A stretch of DNA of 11,792 bases from the NCBI GenBank assembly GCA_025362415.1, contig JANYGM010000397.1, positions 1-11,792 on the forward strand. The letters run 5' to 3'. The stretch comes from a bacterium (GTDB lineage Bacteria; Bacteroidota; Bacteroidia; Cytophagales; Thermonemataceae). The notes beneath the pieces were generated by a model. That model made no database searches. It had not been told where the DNA came from and saw only the letters and a list, made by a program, of their open reading frames with translations. The translations under genes were made by a program, and so were the position numbers. Shown here in pieces: positions 6,258 through 11,792 of this stretch. Each line of letters opens with the position of its first letter. Position 1 is the first letter of the stretch.

Positions 6258-7160
6258 ATGCAAAAATCCCACCCACCCACATTACCGCTACTTGTTGCAA
6301 TAGAACAAGAAGATATTCAAAAGTATTATGAAGTGGCAGGAATGGACTATCAAGCGTGGAGCAACCAACTCAATATGCACTTTGGTTATTTACGTAAGTG
6401 GACAGATATTTTCTCATTAGAAAAAATGCTCACACAAATGAGCAGATTTATCATAGAAAAACTACAGTTAGAAACTTATATTGCTCCCAAAGCCTTAGAT
6501 ATGGGTTGCGGAATGGGTGCGGTAGCTCGTGAAATAGTGCGTTTGCACCCACATACCCACGTTACGGGCATCACCATAGTGGATAGTCAGATTAGCTACG
6601 GAAATGAGCTTTCTAAGCAGGAAAATCTACAAAATAAAGTCATAATTATGAAAAATGATTATGAAAATATGAGTTTTGAGGCTAATTCCTTTGAGGTGGC
6701 GTATGCAGTAGAAAGTAGTTGTTATGCAAAAGGAACAGATAAAAATGCCCTTATTTCTGAAATGGGACGTGTTTTGAAAATTGGAGGGCGTTTTGCTATT
6801 GCTGATGGTTTTTTGAAAACATCTAAAAAAATGCCTTATTTGTTAGAAAAGGCTTATCTGCGTTTGTGTCAGTGTTGGGCACTTCCTTGCCTTGCTAATT
6901 TGGCTGATTTTGAGCAAAGTTTACAAAAAAATGGCTTTAAAAATATCAAATTTGAAGAGATTTCTTGGAAAGTTGCGCCCTCTGTGGCACACATACCACG
7001 AGTAACAATAAAATTTTTATTCCAAGAATTTTGGAGAAATAAATCTTTACGCCTCGCACCAGAAAGATGGAATAATATCATTTCACCGCTTATGACAATG
7101 TTTTTAGGATTATGGGGAAGCTATTTTGGCTATTTTGTCGTAAGTGGAGAAAAAGAATAA
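6258..7160 (+). CDS. SAM-dependent methyltransferase (sterol/tocopherol-MT-like class I)
   Basis: A 300-residue class I methyltransferase. After an N-terminal substrate-side region (YYEVAGMDYQAWSNQLNMHFGY, within 23-44, reminiscent of the lead-in of sterol and tocopherol methyltransferases), the SAM-binding motif I LDMGCGMG is at 80-87. The second strand GITIVDSQ (104-111) follows the GIT-x-x-x-x-Q style of that subfamily. FEVAYAVESSCY (145-156) and the post-motif GRVLKIGGRFAIADGF (170-185) complete the fold. The C-terminal third has hydrophobic patches (272-294) that could bind a lipid-like substrate or membrane. The substrate cannot be named; quinone, carotenoid or fatty-acid modification are all possible. 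No clear promoter or terminator was found; the 154-bp gap to rbfA contains that gene's own promoter. Confidence 0.85.
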   Translation: MQKSHPPTLPLLVAIEQEDIQKYYEVAGMDYQAWSNQLNMHFGYLRKWTDIFSLEKMLTQMSRFIIEKLQLETYIAPKALDMGCGMGAVAREIVRLHPHTHVTGITIVDSQISYGNELSKQENLQNKVIIMKNDYENMSFEANSFEVAYAVESSCYAKGTDKNALISEMGRVLKIGGRFAIADGFLKTSKKMPYLLEKAYLRLCQCWALPCLANLADFEQSLQKNGFKNIKFEEISWKVAPSVAHIPRVTIKFLFQEFWRNKSLRLAPERWNNIISPLMTMFLGLWGSYFGYFVVSGEKE

Positions 7161-7225
7161 ACAACTTTCCCATATTTTCAACAAGAAATAAATAAAAATA
7201 AAAGCCACACAAAAGAAATTTTTTG

Positions 7226-7233
7226 TACCTTTG
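7226..7233 (+). promoter_or_regulatory. -7 element for rbfA
   Basis: TACCTTTG, followed by C, is an exact match to TAnnTTTG. It predicts a start near 7240 and a leader of about 75 nt. No -33 TTTG is seen at 17-23 nt spacing. Confidence 0.55.
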
Positions 7234-7280
7234 CGGTGTTTTTGAATAGGGTTTTGATTTTGAAAAAAATTGATTTAATT

Positions 7281-7314
7281 CAAAACTCACAACTTACAAC
7301 TCACAATTACATTA
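7281..7314 (+). repeat. G-free repetitive leader of rbfA
   Basis: Three related words, CAAAACTCACAA, CTTACAA and CTCACAATTAC, sit end to end directly before the GTG start. There is no G in the 34 nt. The composition and position mirror the yajC leader. Confidence 0.5.
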
Positions 7315-7710
7315 GTGGAAACTACAAGACAACAAAAATACGCTCGCCTTTTGCAAAAAGAGCTAGGAGATATATTTCAAGCAGATATTAAGGGGCTTTT
7401 TCAAGGAGCTTTTATTACAGTTACGCAGGTACGTATTACGCCTGACCTTGCCATAGCACGAGTTTACCTTAGCTTTCTTGCTGCAAAAGACCCAAAAGGA
7501 CTTTTGGACGAGATAGAAGACCAAAAAAAGGCTGTCCGCAACGAATTAGGGAAACGTATTGGCAAACAAGTACGAATTATTCCTACTCTTAGTTTTTATT
7601 TAGATGATTCTGCAGAATATGCCGCACACATAGATAAACTGATGGCAGGCATTGAAATTCCCCCTGCTGACAAAGATTATAACATTCCTGATGACCAAGA
7701 CGAGATTTAA
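7315..7710 (+). CDS. rbfA: 30S ribosome-binding factor A
   Basis: A 131-residue ribosome assembly factor with a KH-type fold; RbfA binds the immature 30S subunit near the 5' end of 16S rRNA and is needed for its maturation and for cold growth. The N-terminal TTRQQKYARLLQKELGDIF (3-21) and C-terminal IIPTLSFYLDDSAEYAAHIDKL (87-108) are the family's conserved blocks. The start is a GTG: it gives the expected METTRQQK N-terminus, and no ATG lies upstream in frame. An acidic tail (PDDQDEI) ends the protein. It lies between two methyltransferase genes, but the promoter element at 7226-7233 suggests that its own transcript begins in the gap before it. Confidence 0.94.
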   Translation: METTRQQKYARLLQKELGDIFQADIKGLFQGAFITVTQVRITPDLAIARVYLSFLAAKDPKGLLDEIEDQKKAVRNELGKRIGKQVRIIPTLSFYLDDSAEYAAHIDKLMAGIEIPPADKDYNIPDDQDEI

Positions 7711-7756
7711 AGTACGAAGTTAGAAGCACGAAATACGAATTTTAAAACAATTTGTG

Positions 7757-7795
7757 TAAAAAATTAGTAAGAATAGCATCATAAAAAATTAGTAA
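7757..7795 (+). repeat. Pair of 14-bp direct repeats
   Basis: TAAAAAATTAGTAA occurs at 7757-7770 and again at 7782-7795, giving a 25-bp period, upstream of the second methyltransferase. It might be a binding site for a dimeric regulator on successive helical turns, or simple A/T-rich duplication. No TAnnTTTG element was found in this 148-bp gap. Confidence 0.4.
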
Positions 7796-7858
7796 TTAGA
7801 TAATCCTGTAGATAATTCTAAATTGGAAGCAAGTAGCTTTCAATTCTCCAATAAAATT

Positions 7859-8671
7859 ATGAAATATACACCCGTAAAAACACGTTTAGGCTGTTTTTTC
7901 AAGAAATACACTTTTTTGAGAGTTGTTTTTTATAAGATTTTAGACTTAATTCTTTTGCGTGCTTGGCACATACACAAAGAAATAAATGTTTGGGCAAAAG
8001 ATAAAAAAGAGAAATCTTTGCATATCCTTGATGCTGGGGCTGGCTTTGGGCAATACGCTTACTTTCTGGGCAATATCTCCAAAAAATGGAATATTCTTGC
8101 AGTGGACAACAAAACGGAGTACGTTTGTAGTTGTAATGCGTTTTTTAATCAGCATAAAAATCAGAATATTCTTTACCGTACGGAAGATTTGACTACTTTT
8201 CAGGAGGTAGAAAACTTTGACCTTGTGCTTTCTGTTGATGTGATAGAACAAATCACGGAAGATGAAACCGTTTTGAGAAACTTTTATAACTCTCTCAAAC
8301 GCAACGGAATGTTACTTTTAGCTGTTCCTTCTGACAAAACTGGCTCTGATGCCAATAACCCTAATGATAAATGCTTTTGTGATGAGCAAATCCGTAACGG
8401 CTATAGTTTGCAGGAAATTACTAAAAAGCTCAAAAAAATAGGTTATAAAGACATTGAGGTAAAATATACCTATGGCAAATCTGGTGAAACTTCGTGGCGA
8501 CTTTCTATGAAATACCCAATGATGGCAGTTGGCACTTCAAGATATTTGTTTAGTTTATTACCATTTTATTATTTAATTACATATCCTATCTGTTTCATTC
8601 TCAATATGATAGATACGCACACAAAAAATTTGGAAGGTAACGGACTTCTTATTACAGCTTGGAAAAGGTAG
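7859..8671 (+). CDS. Class I SAM-dependent methyltransferase
   Basis: From the ATG at 7859 the protein has 270 residues. Motif I is ILDAGAGFGQYAYFLG (56-71), the ribose-binding acid is D83 in LAVD, motif II is DLVLSVDVIEQI (121-132) and the post-motif is LKRNGMLLLAVPSD (147-160). This is the methyltransferase-11/12 type fold. An N-terminal basic and hydrophobic stretch (10-36) and a C-terminal hydrophobic segment (about 228-250) suggest membrane association. Substrate is unknown; a cell-surface or lipid substrate would fit. An in-frame TTG at 7823 adds 12 residues of no evident family character and is less likely. It is convergent with the ADP-ribosylglycohydrolase gene and separated from it by a strong hairpin. 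Confidence 0.82.
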   Translation: MKYTPVKTRLGCFFKKYTFLRVVFYKILDLILLRAWHIHKEINVWAKDKKEKSLHILDAGAGFGQYAYFLGNISKKWNILAVDNKTEYVCSCNAFFNQHKNQNILYRTEDLTTFQEVENFDLVLSVDVIEQITEDETVLRNFYNSLKRNGMLLLAVPSDKTGSDANNPNDKCFCDEQIRNGYSLQEITKKLKKIGYKDIEVKYTYGKSGETSWRLSMKYPMMAVGTSRYLFSLLPFYYLITYPICFILNMIDTHTKNLEGNGLLITAWKR

Positions 8672-8709
8672 AAATCCCTCCCCAAATTTTCTAATTTGGA
8701 GAGGGATTT
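8672..8709. terminator. Bidirectional terminator between convergent genes
   Basis: Arms 8672-8688 and 8693-8709 make a 17-bp stem (one G-U-type mismatch) with a TTCT loop. AAATCCC at the base supplies a U run on either strand. It starts one base after the methyltransferase stop and overlaps the stop codon of the minus-strand gene by two bases. Confidence 0.85.
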
Positions 8710-9613
8710 ACCTTTTCGTTCTGAATATACTTTTTTCAAAGTTTTCTACTAATTCTAACCAGTTTTTTGGGATTTTCTCTGTTTCTGATGACATTATAAC
8801 CATTCCTCCAACCATTGCACAAATAGTATCTCTATCACCTAAAATAGAAACTGCTTTCCAAAGTGCCTCTTCAAAATTATTCAAATTATAGGCGGCACAC
8901 CAAATTGAAAAAGGTACAGTATCTTGTGAAGTCATATTTATGCCATTTCCTAACATACCTTTTATTGTTTCTATATGATAATGGTAGGGAATATTTTTAG
9001 CTTTTGCTATTTGATATTTTGTGTCTGAATCTGGCAATTCATTTAAAATTTTGTCAATAAATTCAATAGGTGTTAAAATATGGTTATGAAACTTCATTTT
9101 GGTAGTGAGGGCTGTTCCAATAGCAATAGAAATAGCACCTGTTATGGCTTCATTATTAGCGTGAGTAATTTCTGCGGATTTAATAGCCAATTCTCTAACT
9201 TTTTGAAAATCATTAAAGTAGTAAGCTCCAATGGGGCAAACTCTCATAGCCGCCCCATTTCCCATTGAACCTTGCCCATCAAAAGCATTTTTTGATACAT
9301 CTCTCCAATTTTCACCTTCTTTTATTTCTCGTAAAAGCCTCCTTAATGTGACACCATATCCTCTATTAACATCTAAGTCGTGATTCCTATTAAATTTTTT
9401 TATCAAATTATCTTGGTTAATTTCACCATTTTCTTCTAATTCTTCCAAAATAGCTATTGACATTACTGTATCATCAGTAAATTCCCATTTGGTATTTGGC
9501 ATCTCCCTCAAACTGATTTTATTCAATATCTCATCAGTTTCACCAAAGAAACTGTCCCCAAATGCATCTCCAATTGATACACCTAAAAGTGCTTTACTCG
9601 CATTTTTAATCAT
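8708..9613 (-). CDS. ADP-ribosylglycohydrolase (DraG/ARH family)
   Basis: A 301-residue all-helical hydrolase that removes ADP-ribose from modified proteins, nucleic acids or small molecules using a pair of Mg2+ ions. Visible family motifs are GVSIGDAFGDSF (11-22), the metal-binding TDDT (46-49), the loop GQGSMGNGAAMR-x-x-P (113-127), HAN (151-153) and the second metal-binding motif GDRDT (259-263). All acidic ligands expected for activity (D47, D48, D260, D262) are present. Length is typical for the family. The ATG at 9613 is preceded by a possible -7 element. The gene lies 65 bp downstream of the panA-toxin pair on the same strand, so co-transcription is possible. The target is unknown: it may be a housekeeping hydrolase or an immunity factor against ADP-ribosylation. 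Confidence 0.9.
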   Translation of the reverse strand: MIKNASKALLGVSIGDAFGDSFFGETDEILNKISLREMPNTKWEFTDDTVMSIAILEELEENGEINQDNLIKKFNRNHDLDVNRGYGVTLRRLLREIKEGENWRDVSKNAFDGQGSMGNGAAMRVCPIGAYYFNDFQKVRELAIKSAEITHANNEAITGAISIAIGTALTTKMKFHNHILTPIEFIDKILNELPDSDTKYQIAKAKNIPYHYHIETIKGMLGNGINMTSQDTVPFSIWCAAYNLNNFEEALWKAVSILGDRDTICAMVGGMVIMSSETEKIPKNWLELVENFEKSIFRTKR

Positions 9614-9649
9614 AATATTTAATTTATTTCACCATACAGATTTTTTATT

Positions 9650-9659
9650 TACAAAAATA
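9650..9659 (-). promoter_or_regulatory. Possible -7 element for the ADP-ribosylglycohydrolase gene
   Basis: TATTTTTGTA on the minus strand contains the TAnnTTTG match TATTTTTG and predicts a start about 30 nt before the ATG. The region is very A/T-rich and no -33 TTTG is present, so it may be chance. Confidence 0.3.
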
Positions 9660-9678
9660 CAACTTATCCTACCCATTT

Positions 9679-10125
9679 TTAAATATAAATTTCGTGATTT
9701 CTGTCTAGCCAAACCAAACAAAAAGCTGTTTTTGCCCTAAAACCGTGAACTCTTGCTTTTTGAGAAACTCTAAGTTCAAAAAAAGTGGTATCTTCACTCA
9801 ACGCATTGACAATGTCTTGGTTAGGTAATTTGGTTGTTTGTTTACAAATTGTATAGCCAAAACTGGTTTTATTTTGACTTGAACCACTTTTGTAAATGTC
9901 ATTCCAAGTTGTGTTTCTTAATTTCTCCACAAATGCACTAAACAACACTAATTCATCTTTTGACCATTCAGAAAGGCATTGATGTTTATGGTCATAATAT
10001 TTGAAATAAACGTAAGCAGGACTATCATTACCATCTTTATCAAAACCTAAAATTCCAGCTTCTTTGTTATTCAAATGCTGTAATGGTTTGTCTAAGTTAG
10101 CTACTTTGTTGTTAATTCGTTTCAT
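9679..10125 (-). CDS. Putative toxin partner of the Panacea antitoxin (unknown fold)
   Basis: A 148-residue soluble protein with no signal peptide or membrane segment. The N-terminal half has a hydrophobic-aromatic segment (SPAYVYFKYYDH, 35-46) and a helix (SKDELVLFSAFVEKLR, 55-70). The C-terminal half holds the strongest pattern: FFELRVSQKARVHGFR (115-130), then FCLVWLDRNHEIY (135-147). I recall this RVHG...VWLD-x-x-H-x-x-Y ending from small uncharacterised bacterial proteins, but cannot assign a fold or activity. The reason to suspect a toxin is context: its start overlaps the 3' end of a DUF4065/Panacea gene by 14 bp, implying translational coupling in the antitoxin-first order usual for PanAT modules. 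It carries no recognisable ADP-ribosyltransferase or nuclease signature. Confidence 0.6.
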   Translation of the reverse strand: MKRINNKVANLDKPLQHLNNKEAGILGFDKDGNDSPAYVYFKYYDHKHQCLSEWSKDELVLFSAFVEKLRNTTWNDIYKSGSSQNKTSFGYTICKQTTKLPNQDIVNALSEDTTFFELRVSQKARVHGFRAKTAFCLVWLDRNHEIYI

Positions 10126-10606
10126 TAACAGGATTTCTTTCGTGCAATTTCGTGTAAAAATCTTTCATTGTTGTTTTTGAGATGGGTGTAATGCATCTCA
10201 TTTCAATAGAAATTCCACCTCTAGCTTCCAACCAAGGCAATTCTGAATGGGTTAAATCTTCTAAATATTTTGCTGATTTTTCACCATAAACACCTCTAAT
10301 ATCTTCTAACAATTCAATAATTTCTTTGCTCAAATCATTATCAAAATTGGAAAGAGGGATAGTTTCGTAGCCAAATTTCTTATATTTTTCATATATAGAA
10401 GGCAAAACTGGTCCGTGCAACCACGCCTGAAAATCCTCCTCAAACAATGTTTTATCAAACAAAACCATACTCCAAGCCTGCGCATAAAATAACAATTTTT
10501 GCAGTTTTAGGTGCGTAATAGAGTCACCTGCTTCTCTATCAATGGTACAGATAAAATAATCAGCAATTTTATCTGATTTTATGTTAAATGATTTCATTAT
10601 TTTCAT
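10112..10606 (-). CDS. Panacea-domain (DUF4065, SocA/GepA-like) antitoxin
   Basis: A 164-residue protein consisting of essentially only the Panacea domain. Hallmarks are the N-terminal KIADYFI helix, the signature ITHLKLQKLLFYAQAW (30-45), the FQAWLHGPVLPSIYEKYKKFG block (63-83) and SELPWLEARGG (126-136). Panacea antitoxins (PanA) neutralise several unrelated toxin types, usually by direct binding. No separate helix-turn-helix is present, so autoregulation by this protein is not obvious. ATG codons at 10606 and 10597 both fit; the first is annotated. The gene has the best promoter in the window and overlaps the small downstream gene by 14 bp. It lies just after argS on the same strand, but its own promoter argues for independent expression. 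Confidence 0.88.
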   Translation of the reverse strand: MKIMKSFNIKSDKIADYFICTIDREAGDSITHLKLQKLLFYAQAWSMVLFDKTLFEEDFQAWLHGPVLPSIYEKYKKFGYETIPLSNFDNDLSKEIIELLEDIRGVYGEKSAKYLEDLTHSELPWLEARGGISIEMRCITPISKTTMKDFYTKLHERNPVNETN

Positions 10607-10630
10607 TTATTTTAGTACCTAATGCTATGT

Positions 10631-10643
10631 TTTGTATTACAAA
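10631..10643. promoter_or_regulatory. 13-bp palindrome over the panA promoter (possible operator)
   Basis: TTTGTATTACAAA is a perfect palindrome (6-bp arms around a central base) overlapping the panA -7 element and predicted transcript start. Its location would suit a repressor site. Short A/T-rich palindromes arise by chance, and the Panacea protein here has no evident DNA-binding domain. Confidence 0.3.
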
Positions 10644-10671
10644 TATAGTTATTTTTATTCTTTTTCCCAAA
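10640..10671 (-). promoter_or_regulatory. Bacteroidetes-type promoter of the panA-toxin operon
   Basis: On the minus strand, TTTG (10668-10671) and TATATTTG (10640-10647) are separated by 20 nt. Both elements match the Bacteroidetes housekeeping consensus (TTTG at -33, TAnnTTTG at -7). The predicted start near 10633 leaves a leader of about 27 nt to the ATG. Confidence 0.7.
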
Positions 10672-10701
10672 TAAAAAAATACAATATTTCTTTAGTTTTC
10701 C

Positions 10702-11792
10702 TTACATTTTTTCTGGCACATCTATTCCCAAAAGAAACATAGATTTTTTGATAACATCAGCCACAACACCGCTTAAAGCAATTCTAAACGCTTTTGCAGC
10801 TTCATTTTCAGCTTTTAGGATAGATACATTTGTCCAAAACGAACTAAATAATTTGGTCATTTCGTAGGCATATTGCGCCACTATTGAGGGGGCATATTCT
10901 TTGGCTGCCTGCTCAATTATACTAGGAAAATCAACAATTTTTTTGATAAGATTTAACTCTTCTGGCTGCAATTCTTGGTAATCTTTGAAACTATTTATAT
11001 CAAAAACTTTTCCTTCCATTTGTGCTTGTGCCTGCATTTGCAGGTCTGCGCTACGCTTAATGGAGGCGGTACGTACATACGCATACTGGATAGCAGGCGC
11101 AGTATCTCCTTGAAAATCAACAGCTTCCTCTGGATTATAAAGCATACGTTTTTTAGGATCAACTTTGAGCAAAAAGTATTTGAGTGCGCCCAAACCAATA
11201 ATTTTATACAAATCTTGTGCTTCTTTTTCTCCTAAACTCTCAATTTTTCCAAGTTCTTTGGTACGAATTTCTGCAATGTTTATAACTTGTTGCACCATAT
11301 CATCAGCATCAACGACTGTTCCCTCACGAGATTTCATTTTTCCGCTTGGCAAATCAACCATTCCATAAGACAAATGATACAAATTTTTTGCATAATCTTT
11401 GCCTAATTTCTTCAAAATAGCAAATAATTGCTTAAAATGGTGGTCTTGCTCATTGCCTACCACATACGCCATTCCTTGCATTTGGTGGTCTTTGTGGCGC
11501 AAGTCTGCCGTTCCCAAATCCTGTGTAATATAAACAGAAGTGCCATCAGAACGCAAAACAATTTTATGGTCAAGTCCTTCCGCCGACAAATCAGCCCAGA
11601 CTGAATTATCTTCTTTTTGATAAAAAACGCCTTTTTTCAAGCCTTCCTCTACCATATCTTTGCCCAAAATATAAGTATTAGATTCGTAGTATTTTGAGTC
11701 AAAACTTACACCAATATTTTGATAAGTGGCATCAAAACCTGCATAAACCCAAGTATTCATTTTATGCCACAATTCCACTGTTTTAGAGTCGT
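10702..11792 (-). CDS. argS: Arginyl-tRNA synthetase, 3' part (N-terminus outside window)
   Basis: The open frame runs to the right edge without a start, so about 362 C-terminal residues of a roughly 590-residue class I aminoacyl-tRNA synthetase are visible. It charges tRNA-Arg with arginine. Family signs are ELWHKMNTWVYAGFD just inside the edge, the Rossmann-fold segment VLRSDGTSVYITQDLG, and the KMSKS-loop equivalent LPSGKMKSREGTVVDADD. The QYAYVR segment and the C-terminal DALR anticodon-binding helical domain, ending in LLGIDVPEKM, follow. The HIGH motif lies beyond the edge. An in-frame GTG at 11778 is internal to the protein and not a real start, since DSKT-type family sequence continues upstream of it. 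No clear hairpin terminator was seen in the 95 bp before panA. Confidence 0.95.
   Translation of the reverse strand, partial: DSKTVELWHKMNTWVYAGFDATYQNIGVSFDSKYYESNTYILGKDMVEEGLKKGVFYQKEDNSVWADLSAEGLDHKIVLRSDGTSVYITQDLGTADLRHKDHQMQGMAYVVGNEQDHHFKQLFAILKKLGKDYAKNLYHLSYGMVDLPSGKMKSREGTVVDADDMVQQVINIAEIRTKELGKIESLGEKEAQDLYKIIGLGALKYFLLKVDPKKRMLYNPEEAVDFQGDTAPAIQYAYVRTASIKRSADLQMQAQAQMEGKVFDINSFKDYQELQPEELNLIKKIVDFPSIIEQAAKEYAPSIVAQYAYEMTKLFSSFWTNVSILKAENEAAKAFRIALSGVVADVIKKSMFLLGIDVPEKM

Noticed and set aside
7161..7314. tRNA or other structured RNA gene in the gap before rbfA
   Set aside because: No cloverleaf or conserved RNA motif; the gap holds a promoter element and an A/C/T-rich leader. 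No tRNA or rRNA was seen elsewhere in the window either.
8708..9613. Arg261 in the GDRDT motif as a loss-of-function change
   Set aside because: The metal-binding Asp residues are intact, and the position between them is variable in the family as I know it.
9679..10125. ADP-ribosyltransferase toxin matching the neighbouring hydrolase
   Set aside because: None of the usual R-S-E or H-Y-E type motifs is visible in order; kept only as a test in the module finding.

Overview
The window looks like the chromosome of an AT-rich member of the Bacteroidota, most likely a Cytophagales-type organism. The support is: protein types (Bacteroidetes-style RbfA, ArgRS and a double-parvulin lipoprotein), the near absence of Shine-Dalgarno sites, and repeated matches to the Bacteroidetes promoter -7 element TAnnTTTG (six clear cases). 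Genus cannot be called from sequence alone. No gene-free stretch exceeds 300 bases.

Layout. 1-174: a GC-rich nested palindrome, then a nearly G-free repetitive leader running into yajC (+). 532-669: a 15-bp repeat array in inverted orientation fills the whole gap between convergent yajC and a ferredoxin/flavodoxin-NADP reductase-like flavoprotein (-). 1885-4260 (-): a large lipoprotein foldase with two parvulin domains and an embedded OmpA-like segment. 4364-5266 (-): an Rpn/PD-(D/E)XK family nuclease, divergent from upp (+, uracil phosphoribosyltransferase). 6085-6208: a 14-bp tandem array and hairpin. 6258-8671 (+): SAM methyltransferase, rbfA, second SAM methyltransferase. A strong bidirectional terminator at 8672-8709 separates these from a minus-strand block: an ADP-ribosylglycohydrolase, a small putative toxin, a Panacea/DUF4065 antitoxin, and the 3' part of argS, which runs off the right edge.

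How it fits together. Housekeeping genes (yajC, ppi, upp, rbfA, argS) are mixed with accessory or defence-like genes. The most interesting accessory block is 8708-10606: a Panacea antitoxin gene overlaps a small gene of unknown fold by 14 bp, the classic layout of a PanAT toxin-antitoxin pair. A DraG-type ADP-ribosylglycohydrolase follows 65 bp downstream on the same strand. The Rpn nuclease is a second candidate defence gene. The intergenic regions are unusually rich in structured repeats, and in two places the terminator of one gene lies inside the promoter of the next.
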